DNA of 64,000 bases from Bemisia tabaci (Eukaryota > Arthropoda > Insecta > Hemiptera > Aleyrodidae). Position numbers and translations under genes: made by a program. This document shows positions 34,178-48,168 of the stretch, piece after piece. The stretch is taken from positions 12,853,480 to 12,917,479 of the forward strand of contig NC_092802.1 in NCBI RefSeq assembly GCF_918797505.1, given 5' to 3'. How positions within the stretch are numbered: the stretch's first letter is position 1; each line of letters starts with the position of its first letter. The notes beneath the pieces were generated by a model that had not been told where the DNA came from, ran no database searches, and was given only the letters and a program-made list of their open reading frames with translations.

Positions 34178-34269
34178 CTTCATTTCGACTAATCCTCTTT
34201 CTTCTAATAGGAATGTGCCAAACGCATCTAGGATGTGTTTTGTCGATTTGCTTACGTGAATCCTTAGAG
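34178..34269 (-). CDS. Guanylate cyclase, third exon seen
   Basis: A 92-bp exon encoding LRIHVSKSTKHILDAFGTF and then LLEERGLVEMK, the segment between the catalytic loop and the final strand of the cyclase domain. Acceptor GTGTTTCAG, donor AAG|GTGAGA. Two bases complete the Ala codon begun in the previous exon, and the exit phase is 0. The ERG-VEMKGKG joint with the last exon is typical of guanylate cyclases. Confidence 0.88.
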
Positions 34270-35044
34270 CTGAAACACACGGAAAAAAATCAATGTCACG
34301 AAAGAAATCGAATAATTTGCATAATATGTTACTATATCTTTGCTTATGATAACAGTTGTATTGTCTGTTAGTATTTCATGGACGGCCTCATAGGGTGAAA
34401 TTACTACCAAGAACGACGAATCAAAACTATTGTGCAATATGTAAAGCGATCCGTTTGGCAAACCTGTTCTTAGCTTGTCAAATTTTTCACCACATATTGA
34501 GCAGCATTCATTGGTCAAAGATGATGGCTTTCCTCCATAATAAACGATGGAATTTTCCTATCTCATTGACACGTCACGAACAGCTTATACACGAAAAAAT
34601 AGTCGTTCCTACAGTGCAATTTATCCGCATGGTTTAGAATTTTGAGGTGTTTCTCATGGAAAACATAACTCGGAAAAAGTAATTTCAGACATTTTGGCAA
34701 CTCTGCATTTCCGATGTTTCCGTCTTTTAGTTGCAGACCAGATTTGGGACGAGAATCTTAATCAAGCTCAAAAATTCTAAGGCGCGTGAGTCGTGCGTAA
34801 TAAGATTAGCACATGCTAGTCAGATTTAACCCCCACACAGATAATGAACTTAATGAATGAAATGGCACAAGCTCAGTTCATTGAAAGCAGTTGAAACCAA
34901 ATCTTTCTGGCGGAAATGTTATGAATAAATCGATGAGTGATAATATCAGGTACGACTCTTTACATTAAACTTTAAAGAAGCTTAAGTACATGAAAATGCC
35001 CAATAATTGGACAAAACTGGTGAGCAAAAGTATCATCCTTTACA

Positions 35045-35298
35045 GTGCCGTGCTAAGGAAAAACGTCGTATGAACATTCGAGAGTTGCCAACTTTCCGCC
35101 GATAAAATATGCATTTATTGGCGAAATTGTGGACATTTTTCTTTCAATTTTTGAGACTATTTTGTTCGCAATTTAATCTAAAATATCTGAAAATTTCAAG
35201 GAAAAATATGGATACATTTCGTCGAAAATACATCTTTTATCCGGGGAAATTTGGCAACTCTCGAATGTTCATGCGGCGTTCTTCCGTACCACGGCAGT
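35045..35298. mobile_element. MITE family I, complete
   Basis: GTGCCGTGCTAAGGAAAAAC at the left faces GTACCACGGCAG at the right, with GAGAGTTGCCAA/TTGGCAACTCTCGAATG inside. This is one of nine family members in the window. Confidence 0.75.
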
Positions 35299-35575
35299 AC
35301 AACTCTAATGCTCTAATGAAAATTCGTGTGCGTCGCTACATAAGAAGGCAGCGCTTCTTCGACTGAAGCGAAAGTTACCGCTAGCTAAACGGAAGCTCTG
35401 AATTAAGCGCACTTAGATCCTACGGGTGCATTACGTTTGAGTATTTGCAGAGGGTTTTGATATTTTCTCTCCGTAAACTTTGAGTGGTTCTCGCCGACGA
35501 CTTCATCAGCAGGTCTCAATATTAGGGGATGCGTTTCAAACGCTCCGACGACGTACTTAATTGCATGGATGACAG

Positions 35576-36073
35576 AATTGGACGTATTTCTATCAAACGG
35601 AACTATGTGCATTATGACGTGGGCCCTGTTATGCGTGTATTCTAATGGGTCTCACGGCTTACGTCATAATGCACATAGTTCCGTTTGATAGGAATACGTC
35701 CAATTGAGCGACGAAGTTTTTGATGAACGTTCTCCCTTTTCAAGACTGTCAGATATATTCTATGGCTTTCATTCTGTGATGTGGAACTCTGGCGTATTTT
35801 AGAACAACGTACTGATAGCTGGATGCGAAGGATGCGTATCTCAATTGGACGTATTTCTATCAAACGGAACTGAGCGTCAATTTGAGTTCCTTTTGAGGAA
35901 TTTAGAATGCCGGATAGCGCGTTCTGTCAAACGGACCTAAGCGCCATGGAATAAAGCATTGCGGGTATAGAAACGAATGAGCCCGACGCCCGATTCCGCC
36001 GCCAATCCAAGCCCCCCTCTACCTTCCTCACCCCATGGCGCTTAGGTCCGTTTGATAGAAATACGTCCAATTG
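35576..36073. mobile_element. Two family H elements
   Basis: The first unit (35576-35705) is a tight inverted repeat around CATAATGCACATAGTTCCG. The second (35842-36073) has AACTGAGCGTCAA and GCGCTTAGGTCCG arms. Both have AATTGGACGTATTTCTATC ends. Confidence 0.75.
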
Positions 36074-36151
36074 CAACGTTTAAAATCTCCAATTCTGTCT
36101 CGGTTTTTTAAAGGAATAAACAAACCAACATTCTAATTAAAATTTTTTACG

Positions 36152-36295
36152 AATTGGACTTCGTTTTGCAGTTTGGAACTACAATTTCTGGCTCGGTTTA
36201 AAAACGACGCATGCATCATCACTTTCCCTATGCACGTACTCGTTTTTACGAATGACCCAGATATTGTAGTTCCGATTTGCAAAATGTAGCCAAAT
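36152..36295. mobile_element. MITE family O, copy 3
   Basis: Same ends and CGGTTTAAAAACGACG motif as the copies at 17.7-18.1 kb. Confidence 0.7.
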
Positions 36296-36386
36296 TTTCT
36301 TCATCAACTCTGAGGATTATCCCATACAATTCCAAGAAATAATTTTAGTTGGTTTTCCTTTTGAGAGGAGACTTACAACGTCGGAA

Positions 36387-36594
36387 CACTGAAAAAAAAG
36401 GTGCTGGGCTCAAGCATGATACTTCTTGAATTTGCCGCCAAAAATTTGTCTTATCTCGATTTAAGCTGATTTTTTCTTAATATAAGCAAAATAATGCTTG
36501 TGTTAAGCAAAAAAGTATTTTCTATTAAACAGCAAAATTCTTGATTTCAAAATAATACTTCTCGGCGGCAAAAAGATTATTTTTTTTTTCAGTG
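36387..36594. mobile_element. MITE family B
   Basis: CACTGAAAAAAAAGGTGCTG at the left and TTTTTTTTCAGTG at the right, with TTGAATTTGCCGCCAA and GGCGGCAAA facing each other. Other copies: 47744-47955, 57491-57700 and 62500-62690; a degraded one is at about 61,860-62,110. Confidence 0.8.
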
Positions 36595-36652
36595 AATCTG
36601 AGATGCTTATATTCGACTTTAACTATTGATTGCAGGCCATTACTGCCGTGCT

Positions 36653-36871
36653 AAGGAAAAACTCCGTATGGGCCTTTAAACGTTGCCAAATTTCCTTCAT
36701 TAATATCGAATTTACTGGAAAAATGTTGAATATTTTTCCCGCCAATTTTTCAATTAATTTTATCCAAAACTTAAACATAAAAATATGCATTTTCCTCAAA
36801 AATGCATGTTCCATCCGGAGAAATGTGGCAACTCTCGAATGTTCATTCGGCGTTCATCCTTAGCATGACAG
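36653..36871. mobile_element. MITE family I
   Basis: CTGCCGTGCTAAGGAAAAAC end and its inverse (CATCCTTAGCATGACAG). It is followed 9 bp later by a family A MITE. Confidence 0.7.
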
Positions 36872-36879
36872 ATTAGATT

Positions 36880-37115
36880 CACTGAAAAAAAAAAAAAAAC
36901 ACATTGGATCTAGAGTCCAGATACTCTTAAAAACATCGACAAGAAAAAGTACTCTTGATTCGATCAAAGTCTAGCTTAAATCAAGAACCAAACTTCTCAA
37001 TTTAAGCGGATTTCGTTTTGATTCAAGTAAAAATCCGATTGAATCAAGAGTATTTTTTCTTGTAAATGTTTTCAAGAGTCTGGACTCTAGATCCAATGTG
37101 CTTTTTCTTCCAGTG
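36880..37115. mobile_element. MITE family A
   Basis: CACTGAAAA-type left end with a run of 15 A, right end TTTTTCTTCCAGTG; interior as in the copy at 1291. It lies about 165 bp beyond the 3' end of the cyclase exon at 37282-37380. Confidence 0.8.
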
Positions 37116-37189
37116 TTCCTTGTGCAAATCGGTTATTTTGATAATAAGCTTAAAACACTTTCTTAAAGAAAAATAAACATTCCATTTTA

Positions 37190-38785
<1,596 letters not shown>

Positions 38786-38793
38786 ACTCTATC

Positions 38794-39741
38794 CAGAGTC
38801 GGACTGGCGTAAAAAAAGTTAGGCAGCTACTAGGATTTTGGGGCCCCTGACGTAAAAACTGGGCCCCTATGGGGGGTCTGGGGGGTCGCCCCCCAGGGAT
38901 GGAGGAGGGTCCGGGGGTCCTCCCCCGGAAAATTTTGAAAATTTAACCCCTGAAAATAGAAGTTTTAGGCTCTTTTCGCATTGAAATTTGATAAATAGCG
39001 CCTCCGAAAATGTCACCTATTTTTTAGATATTTTTTGAAAAATTCGGCGATTTCTCTTGTTGATAAAGAAGCACATAACCTCCTCAAACTTTACGCAGGG
39101 GCCTCTGCTGGTATCTTTTCAGAGGCCCCGCCCCTGAAGTTCCCTTCTCCCGGCTGCAGGGCCAGTAGGGGCGCCTCAAAAAAGAAGTCATCTTAAAGTG
39201 GGTAACCTTCAAAGACCGGAAAAAAGAGCTTTCGAGACCCGGAAGGGCCCCTGAAAGTGAAACTCTTTTTTTCGAGCCCAGGGTCAGGGGCCCCTGCTGA
39301 CATCTTTTCAAGGGCCCCAGAAGTGACCTTCTTCGGACTATAGGGGTCTCAGAGAAAGAGTCATGCTGTTTAAAGTAAAAAACCCTTAGAGGCCGGGAAA
39401 ATATAGCTTCGAGGGCCGCTCCAGGGCCCTTGAAGCTCATATTTTTCGATCGCTGAGGGGCCCTTTCAGGGGCCCCTGAGGTTACCTTTTTCCGGTCGTA
39501 GGGGCCTCAGAGAAGGTTTTATGAGTTAAACCCTCAAGGACTGGAAAAAACGAGGGTTTTTCAAGGATTTATTTCATTTATTGAAGAATAAATTCAAGGA
39601 TTTTTCACTTTTTCATGGATTCATTTCATTTATTGAAGAATAAATTCAGGAATTGTCGGCTCAGGGGCCCCTTCGGGGCCCCTGAGCCAACAATTCTTAG
39701 GCAGCGATCGCTGCCTAGCTGCCTTAGCCAGTCCGGCCCTG
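38794..39741. mobile_element. Non-autonomous hAT element with internal tandem repeats
   Basis: The ends are CAGAGTCGGACTGGC and its imperfect complement GCCAGTCCGGCCCTG. ACTCTATC is duplicated exactly at 38786-38793 and 39742-39749, the 8-bp signature of hAT elements. The interior is GC-rich and carries about three degenerate units of roughly 190 bp built on AGGGGCCCCTGA, with no transposase frame. Confidence 0.88.
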
Positions 39742-39917
39742 ACTCTATCCTAGTTTGGAGCTTATTCACCTGTGCGGCCAATAAACACACGTGCGGAAAA
39801 CGTAAATGTTAGTGTAATTAATGGATAGGCAGGTAGAAAACCGATTGAGAACGAAGCAGTTATTGCAGGGAGGGATCCCCTGCATTTGCCCCCTCTCCTT
39901 CCCCTGCTTGATTTGCG

Positions 39918-40086
39918 CAGTGGCGTGGCGTGGGGTGCTTTGCGATGTATCGATTGATCTGCCCTTTAAACCTATGGAAATGGATCGATAGACAGGGTGT
40001 TCACAACGAGCAGCTTAATAATCGATTCCTTACCATAGCTTCAAATGAGTAAATATCCAAAATCGATCATTCACGCTTCGCCACAG
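39918..40086. mobile_element. hAT-type MITE, family G, with 16-bp flanking duplication
   Basis: Ends CAGTGGCGTGGCGTG and CACGCTTCGCCACAG. The 16-bp sequence CCCTGCTTGATTTGCG is found directly on both sides (39902-39917 and 40087-40102), twice the length usual for the family. Confidence 0.8.
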
Positions 40087-40379
40087 CCCTGCTTGATTTG
40101 CGATCAAGGTTGTCTCTATAATTGAATTTAATTTAGCCGTTACTTGGAGTCTGAACAATGATTGCCAGATCGAATTGTTATGAGAATTTTCTTGGCTTGA
40201 GAATGAGTTCGTTACGCGAAAAAAGGGTGCGTGCTGGAAACGCGTGGCGGGTAAGTCAATTGACGTTGCGTAATTTGTTTGCATCTTGCGCCTGCCGGTT
40301 TAGGGCTGTGACTTATCCGATTTGCGCTTTTGCCCTGAAGCGGTCGGTGTGGGACGGAAAAAGTTAGGTGACGCCAATA

Positions 40380-40633
40380 CTGCCGTGCTAAGTAAAAACA
40401 CCGTATAAACATTTGAATGCTGTCAAATTTCTTATTTGAAAGTATTTATTTTTGAACAAAGTTATGAATACTTTTCTTTGAGATTTTCAGACTTTTTAGA
40501 TCAAATTACGAACAAAATCTTGTGAGAAATAGGAGGAGAAACATTCACAAATTTTTCTGAAATGTTGTAATTTTTTACTGAATAAATTTAGAACGCCTGA
40601 TGGCTCATACAGCGTTCTTACATAGTACGGCAG
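40380..40633. mobile_element. MITE family I
   Basis: CTGCCGTGCTAAGTAAAAAC at the left faces CATAGTACGGCAG at the right. Confidence 0.7.
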
Positions 40634-41352
40634 AATTGAGCTACTCATCTTGTGTCTCCGATGTAAAGTCGTTTTTGTGGAGAGAAAAATTTGATGCGAA
40701 GAATATACGGCATGAAAAATGGAAAATTGAAAGAGAGCAGTGGAGGAGGTTAGGAGTCGTAGAGCACGAGGGAGTGCTGTAAAGCGACTTATATGTATGT
40801 AAAAATGGAAACTTTGATGAAGAAAATTTACAATATTTCAGACTTCTACAAATTTCAGACTCCACTAATTTTTCTTGTGATCTCATGCAGCCATGAGAAA
40901 ATGTTTGGACGGAAACCTGCACAGGTTCATTTTTATTAAAATTTGAGTTTTTTAGTCAATTTTGCAACCTTCGAAAAAAGTTGTGTTCCTTCGTCTGGCA
41001 CGATAAACACGATGCTTTTTATAACTATGAATATGATACCAAAAAAAAAGGCGGGGAATTTACAACCACCCCTTTTCCTCCTTTTGAAATTCGAGGATTT
41101 TTCCGGACAGGCTGGCAACAGACCTCGATGAGCGCCGATTAACTAAATTCCCGCGTGGCGGCAGCGCGGATGCGTAAAATGAGCGGCCGATTAAAAGCCC
41201 TCGCAAAGGATGAATTTGAAACTCGACCCGTCGGCGCGGCAGGGGCAGGGTCCCGGCTTGATTCGTTATCGACTGAATGTTTTAAAACTTCACTCATCGA
41301 CCTCCGTTCCGCACCGGACGCACCCTTAGATCCGCAGTGTCGTGACGTCAAC

Positions 41353-42378
41353 CGCGTCGCACAATGGATCGAGTCGATAGGAGAGGGCGGACGCGATGGA
41401 GATGTTGCATGTGTGAGGAATTTGCGATTTGACCACTGATTCTTATGTAAAAGTTCGCGTGAAACACGATGGTGCCACTGGTTTTCTCTGAAATCATCTC
41501 CCAGGCTCAAAAAAACCTCTTAAGTTGAGGCCAAAATGAGTGAAAATCTGACAGGCAAATGTAAAACGGAACTGCCGCAGCATGGATTTGAACCCTAGTC
41601 GCGGCGGTGAGAAACGAGTGCTTCACCACTTTGCCAATTGGCGCTGGTACCAGAAGGCCCTGAATGCAGATGTTGCATGTGTGAGGAATTTGCGATTTGA
41701 CCACTGATTCTTAGGTAAAAGTTCGCGAGAAACACGATGGTGCCACTGGTTTTCTCTGAAATCAACTCCCAAGCTCAAAAAAAGTTCTCAAAGTGAGGCC
41801 AAAATGGAGGGGATATCCCACCCTACCCTGAGAGTCCACCTCTACATCAAGACGAACTCTCTCCATGCAAAGATAGGGAGCAAATACATTGACAGGGCTG
41901 CCACTTTAATTGGGGACTCCACAACTGAAAACACGGCAACCCTGCTAATGTATTTGCCCCTATCTTTGCATGGAGAGTTTGTTTTGATATAGGGGTGGAC
42001 TCTCAGGGTAGGGTGGGATATCCCTTCCATTTTGGCCTCACTTTGAGAGCTTTTTTTGAGCTTGGGAGATGATTTCAGAGAAAACCAGTGGCACCATCGT
42101 GTTTCTCGCAAACTTTTACTTAAGAATCAATGGTCAAATCGCAAATCCCTCACACATGCATCATCTCCATTAGGAAACTTCAAACGCTTGTAACTTCGTT
42201 TATACAAAACTTTGAGGTCTTAAAAGTGGTGTCAACGTTCTCCTCGTGAAATTTGCTTTCGGAAACGCACGTTAAAAGTTAAAATATGACGAATTAAACA
42301 TCAAAAGTTTCAGTTTTAGTTAAAAATTTCGAGTCCGTCCTCTCTGATTGAATCGAACCGCTGTGCGTCGGTGATTGA
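41353..42378. mobile_element. Family U element split by two M copies and a tRNA-like piece
   Basis: The U left end (CGCACAATGGATCGAGTC) at 41,355 resumes at 42,172 (GGAAACTTCAAACGC). Between them are a partial M (41395-41530), a tRNA-derived fragment (41533-41665) and a full M (41668-42170). The nesting gives the order of insertion: U first, then M and the SINE piece. Confidence 0.6.
41533..41665 (-). mobile_element. tRNA-derived SINE fragment
   Basis: On the minus strand an A-box-like GGCAAAGTGGTGAAGC is followed about 35 bases later by a B-box-like AGGGTTCAAATCC, then a body ending in CATTTGCCTGTCAGATTTTC. A degraded relative of the body is at about 44,230-44,310. It lacks a poly-A tail. 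Confidence 0.45.
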
Positions 42379-42460
42379 AAAGGCCGCTCGACGATCGGGA
42401 ATTTCGCCGCGGGGCGTTTTGCTAAAACGGAGGAAATTTCACGGGAAAGATCCTTCATTC

Positions 42461-42711
42461 TCCCGTGCTGAGGAAAAACACCGTATGAGCCTTCGCACGT
42501 TACCAGATTTTATTTGACAAATCACGAATTTCCGTAAACACTAGTTCATGTTTTTCTTCCGATTTTCAGAGAATTTTGTTCGTAATTTGATCTAAAATTT
42601 GTGAAAACTTTAAGGAGAAATATGCATAAGTTTCTTCAAACACAGATATTTTCAGAGAGGAAATTTGGCAACGCCTGAAGGCTCGTATGACGTTATTTTT
42701 AAGCACGGTAG
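42461..42711. mobile_element. MITE family I
   Basis: Left end TCCCGTGCTGAGGAAAAACA, right end AAGCACGGTAG, with GTTACCAGATTT and AAATTTGGCAACG inside. Confidence 0.65.
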
Positions 42712-43044
42712 TATTGGCAACCGTGCCTGATCGATGGAAGCATTTTTGCAGCAAGCTTGCCGCAAGCTCCTTTCTAAGAATTTATGGAATGGGCTTGTTT
42801 TGAACTTGAGTACAGTAAAAAGAAGGGTTGTTTATTGTAGAAAACGGCTCAGATCTCACGATGAGTGCAAAAACACCCTTAACTTCACACTCTGCGTAAG
42901 AAATATGCGTCTTTTAAGGTCTCCGCTTCAAAATTATACGAAGGCCAAGGTGAAAATTTCATGAAAGGAGTAGTTCCATCCATCCCTCGCGCTCTAGGAC
43001 GCTACATAATATTTAACATGACTTGCACATGCACATCGTGAGGA

Positions 43045-43225
43045 AGCACAATGGCACGCTGCCGCGCGGGGCGGGGGGCAGGCAGTCGACCAGCACGGAA
43101 CGCGCATTGGCGCCTACAAACCTAAGGGGATACTTCAAGCATTACGCAATGCGTGTGGTATCCCCTTAGGTTTGTAGGCGCCAATGCGCGTTCCGCGTTG
43201 GCCGGCCGCCGCGCGCGGCACCATG
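43045..43225. repeat. Family J hairpin
   Basis: GCGCCTACAAACCTAAGGGG faces its complement around an ATTACGCAATGCGTG loop region. The flanks are CG-rich inverted repeats (CGGAACGCGCATTGG / CCAATGCGCGTTCCG). Confidence 0.8.
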
Positions 43226-44567
43226 GTCTTTATCAACGCAAGAAAAATAGAAACATAAACACGCCGGTTGACAAAATCCCGTTTGGTCACGTGTATTTTG
43301 GCAGGTTGGCGTCGGCCATTTTGAATATTGTGTAGCATCTTAGTGCGAAAGGGTTGGATGGAACGACTCCCCTTACGAACCTGTGCCGTGGTTTGGTTAT
43401 TGAGGCGGGCAGCTTGAAAATAAGCACATTTCTTGAGCAGATTGTGAAAGTAGCCGTGTATTTCAGACTTTTCCGATGAGTTCATCGTGATTTTTGAGCT
43501 ACTGCTTAGCAGAAGTATTCGTCTTTTTTACTCTAGCTGAAGTTTACAACAGGCCCATTTTTGGACATTTTTGGACGGTTGGCAGTCAGCGTGTCTCTGA
43601 GGGGCGTATTTCGTCGATTCCTGAACGAAAAAGAAAGTAATTGCTTCCAAAGTTGCAGAATTAACGCGGACGATTTGGTTTTTTACAAAATGTAGCTGAG
43701 CGTTATCTGATTTTTGCATTTAATCTGGGAAAAAAAAATCAGCAAAATGTTTAGGAAGAAATGAGTAACAGTGTTCCGGTAAAAATACACCTTGCGTATG
43801 AAAATATTGCACTGATGCAATAAAGTTACGGTTTTTTGTCGGAGAGCATACGCAATGCGGCTCACAGAGCCAGACGCGTTAACCGCCAACCTTCCACAAA
43901 TATGCAATTCAGGAAATTCTTAGAAAGAGGCGTGCGGCTACTGTAGCGCAAAAATCCGAGTTGTAGTCGCTCCATAAACAGCTCCTTTTCTCAAAGTCGT
44001 GAAGTGAAAGGTATATTCAAGGAATTCGTCTAAACTGCGCTTCTTAAGCTTCAGAAAATACCCCCTATTATCGCGAGGTTAAGCTCCGGACTAATCTGGG
44101 TTTTGACCTTACACTGTTAAAAATCCCGGCGAGAAATTTACACTTACTCAGTTGCTATTTTGACCACCTGTTACTACCTGAATGCATGGATTCGGCGCGA
44201 AATAAGTTCGGCGTGAATTTCGCGCTCCGGCCAGAGTGAAAATCTGATAGGCAAATGTAAAACGAAATTGACCCAGCATGGACATTTGGACATGATCCCG
44301 GATCGCGGCGTCCATACGGTACAAAAATATGAAATACAATATAAAATATATTACATAATTTCAAAATTTTAGGGTGGGGTCGTACCCATGACTTTAAAAT
44401 TCGTTGAATTAGAAAAAATTGTTTCTGTATTTCGTAGTGAATGATTATTATATTCCCTCGTTTGAATGTTTTGAGACTTTTTAAGGGTCTTGTTTCGCAT
44501 CTTAAGCTTCAATTATTTTAACGGCCACAGGCTCAGGAGCCCTTGTCCTTCGATTACTCACCTACAT
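43226..44567. other. Cyclase intron stretch without a gene
   Basis: No gene was recognised. A decayed SINE body is present near 44,230-44,310. Confidence 0.4.
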
Positions 44568-44812
44568 TGCCGTACTAAGGAAAAACACCGTGCGAGCATT
44601 CGCATGTCGCCAAATTGCCTCCGGAAAATATTTACTCTTGAAAAACTTTATGATCATTTTTCTTTGAAATTCTCAGACACTTTAGATCATATTACGGACA
44701 AAACTTTCTTAAAAATTGGAAGATAAATATTTACAAGTTTTCCCCCAAAATCGTAATTTGTCGAAGGAAATTTGGCAACGCCTGACGGATCATAATGCGT
44801 TCAGCACAGACC
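44568..44812. mobile_element. MITE family I, diverged
   Basis: Left end TTGCCGTACTAAGGAAAAAC, internal GTCGCCAAATTGCC and GGAAATTTGGCAACGCC. The right end is worn near GCGTTCAGCAC. Confidence 0.6.
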
Positions 44813-44904
44813 TACTCCTACATGCACACGTGTTATCAAATCATAACTCCGTGACCTTTAGGAGAACGTCCCTCCTCTCATCGGGCACTCGTATCCTCTC
44901 AATA

Positions 44905-45137
44905 TATACAGGGTTATTCAAAAGTCACGCACCACTAGTCATGAGGGGGATGGCCATTTGAAATGTTTGAGTTGCCCCCCGCCCCCTTTCCCCGAGGGAA
45001 TCAAAAACTGGAGAGTACCAAAACATTTTTTTAAAACTCTCGATATGAGGAAAAACGTCTTAAACCGCAAATCGATATCATAATAGGTACTAAAGTTATG
45101 GGTAGTGGTGCGTGACTTTTGAATAACCCTGTATATG
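44905..45137. mobile_element. MITE with AGGGTTATTCAAAAGTCACG ends
   Basis: The terminal inverted repeats are about 30 bp and nearly perfect (ATACAGGGTTATTCAAAAGT and the complement). Only one copy in the window. Confidence 0.75.
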
Positions 45138-45371
45138 CTATTTTCCGAACAATTACAGCTGACTTTAGGCTCACTATATTTTCATTCATGCAGTCACTCC
45201 GCCCGCGCCATCAGTTTTGTTGTAAGCTCTCGTCTCTTTGTCGGTTTGAAAATATTCCCTCTATAAAATGTTATTACAAATGAGGGCGATTTGAGTTTCC
45301 CACGCTTCAAAGCAAAATCCCAGAGGACGCGCGCGAGGTACGAAAGGTTTGTTGAGGCAGCAATGCTGCCG

Positions 45372-45624
45372 CTGCCGTGCTAAGGAAAAACGCCGCATGA
45401 ACCTTCCGGCGTTGCCAACTTTTCTTCGATACAACACACATTTCCTGGTTAACTTATGAATATTTTCCTTCCAATTTTTCGGATAATTTCGTTCGCAATT
45501 TCACCCGAGGCCCCTGAAAATTTCAAAGAAAAATATTCGCTGCTTTCTTCAAAAACAAGAATTTTAATGAGGGAAATTTGGCAACTCTCGAATGTTCATA
45601 CGGCGTTTTTCCTTGGCATGGCAG
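45372..45624. mobile_element. MITE family I, complete
   Basis: CTGCCGTGCTAAGGAAAAAC faces CCTTGGCATGGCAG, with GTTGCCAACTTTTC and GAAATTTGGCAACTC inside. Confidence 0.75.
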
Positions 45625-46009
45625 AATGCTCGAACAGTATCCGAGTGCGCCTCACATCCAGGATGCTGTATCGTGCTCCATGCATATTTCACGACGACTC
45701 GTGGCATTGATAAAACTTCACTACGTAGCCACACAGTGGACCTGATTTTTTATGCGTTTTGATTGTGGAAACGCGCACACAGGTTTCAAAGTATTAAATT
45801 TTTTAAAACTACACCACTCACAGGGTCTATTGTATATTGGGGGGGGGGGAGAGTGGTTACCCTACACGTGTTCTTCCTGAATTTTTTCCCCCGTAGATTG
45901 CGGCTCGTTAGGATAGAGTGGACGAAATTTGCCATTAAGACCTGCAACTTGCAGCCGAACGGCGTCTAGAAATATTATCAAAGTCAGCGTCACAATTTAA
46001 CAGTGTCTG

Positions 46010-46445
46010 GCGCCACATAAGCTATTGCAAAATTTAGTGAGCAGTTTAATTTTTTACAAGAGAACGTTGGTGCGGATTTTTTCGAAAGTATTATGGAATT
46101 TGCTTCGCACTATGCTGGGAATCTACACTTCAAAAAACAAGTTGGGCAGCGTGACTTACCGGCCGAGTTATGGATCATGGAGCCAAAAAGTATACTTTGG
46201 GGCCATGCTTATAGGTTCACGACCAATAAAGTATGGCCCAGAAAGCCATACTGTAGACGGTAAGTAACTTTGGTTAGAAATTATGGATCTCCGAGCCATT
46301 TTTTATGGGTCTCAGAGTCATACCTTTTTTTGAGTGATACTGAAATTTGCAACAAAATTCGTACAATCTTTTTCATGTAAAGAATGAGTTGCTCAATTAA
46401 TTTGCCAGTACGGCCGATGTGGCTTGGTTTCTTGGTCTAATTACA
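46010..46445. mobile_element. Element family N with an insertion
   Basis: The outer arms match family N (ACATAAGCTATTG and TGTGGCTTGGTTTC). The middle (about 46,130-46,330) has its own inverted repeat around GGCCCAGAAAGCC, so something has been inserted. Confidence 0.55.
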
Positions 46446-47743
46446 AGTTACCTACGAAAATTCAGTTTTAAAATATTTCGTTGTGCTAAGAGTTTAGTGT
46501 AAGACGCGATAAAAGTGCAGAAGAAAACAACGTTTTTTCCTCTTGTTTTTCTCCTTTTACCATTATTTCGGGCTGTTTCGTAAAAATTTGCATTTAAGAT
46601 AAAAATATACCCATCCGATAAAAAGATCCCAGATCCGGCTTTTGTTTTATATTACGTTACGAAGTTGAAAATTAATCCATTTAAGCGCAATCAATTTTCA
46701 TTTTTGCCACCGTTTGCTTTAAAGATCTAACGGCCAAGGCCCGAGTAACTTACTTGCCACCCATGGGCCGCCTGTATTTTGCTGCCCTCTTCTCATTCGT
46801 TTTGAAACATCAATGAAAACCATCAAGTGAACGTGCCAGAGGGAGAAAAGTGCATAAGACGCGTTTACTCATGTTGGACACATTTTTTTGCGAAATCCCT
46901 GTCAACACTACTAGCAAAACTTCACGGAGCTTAGCGTGAAAGTTAAGTTCCGTAAACCTATCTATAATGTGAGGAGAAGGCCCTCCGTTCATAAGAAATG
47001 AACGAAAAAAATTATGAAAGGACAAACATAAATGTGGATTCATAATTTTAACTCCCGCCACCTCTCCGCGATGACCGCACTGTGTTCGGCGCAATGCGTG
47101 AAGTATTCCTACAGTTTTGTAGGCGCTATGCGTTTCACGCTGCCCGCTGCTGACCGCACTGTGTTTGACGCAATGCGAGTAGTATTCATGCAGCCTTGTA
47201 GACACTAATATGTGTTACATGCCGACCTTTGCGCCGAGGGTTTCTCCTTTTCATATCAAGTCCTCGTCATCATTGCCCTCTGCGCCGCGCCGTTCCAGGC
47301 CAAATTGCGTGTTTGGTTTCTCTCTTAACTCGACTTATTAAAGGTGCTGTCTCTTGTATGACCGAAATATATGTACGACAAAATTAGAAACATTCTCTCA
47401 GGAAATGAGAGATTTTGTCACCTTTTCTTGTTTTTAATTTTTTTTCTGAATCCGATTTTTTTTATACCTACATTGAAACAAAATTGCCGCCCCCTTTTGC
47501 CGCCTTGGGCCGCGGCCCATGTGGCTCCCCCCTAAATCTGGCCCTGGGCCCATTTTTTAAATGAGCCCGCTTGATTCGGGTTTTCGATTTAGATTCAAGA
47601 AGCGCTCTCAAGGGCCGGGAAATTGTCAGGGATGTAACCCCTTACTTATTAATGCGTTCTCTCGGTGCATTGTGTAAATATTTTGCCGGCCAGCGTGCGG
47701 TGGTAAAAATATCGGTGTAATTCCGCGATTAAAAATCGAGGCA
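46446..47743. other. Cyclase intron stretch
   Basis: No gene was recognised. A worn family J fragment (CGCAATGCGTGAAGTATTCC) lies near 47,095-47,205. Confidence 0.4.
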
Positions 47744-47955
47744 CACTGAAAAAAAAGTACCCTGGATCAAGCATGATGATTCTTGAATTTGCCGCCAAGA
47801 AATGTTTTTCTCCTTGCTTCAAGCTGACTTTTTCTCGATGCGAGAAAAATAATGCTTAAGTTAAGCAAGGAAGTAGCCTATATTAACCAGAAAAATTCTT
47901 GATTTAAGAAGAAATACTTCTTGGCGGCACATTTGAGATTATTTTTTTTCCAGTG
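47744..47955. mobile_element. MITE family B
   Basis: CACTGAAAAAAAAGTACCC and TTTTTTTCCAGTG ends; TTGCCGCCAAGAA and CTTGGCGGCA inside. Confidence 0.8.
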
Positions 47956-48165
47956 TAGTATAATTTAAATATGTGTGTTCTATTGGCGCGATTTCGGCAT
48001 TACGTTTTCCCCGTCAAGTCCGCTACACATCCACAGTGCGATGGATTTATGCAGATTTCCGGGAAGTTTGTTGCATGCACGCGTGGATTAACCAGAATGA
48101 ATGAGCGAGTGTGCATCTCTCGCTTTCGGCTGAAAACGCACGTGACGCTTCCGGAAGTTTCCAGA

Positions 48166-48168
<3 letters not shown>

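Noticed and set aside
39084..39440. 118-residue minus-strand frame
   Set aside because: Made of the tandem repeat units inside the hAT element; no transposase features.
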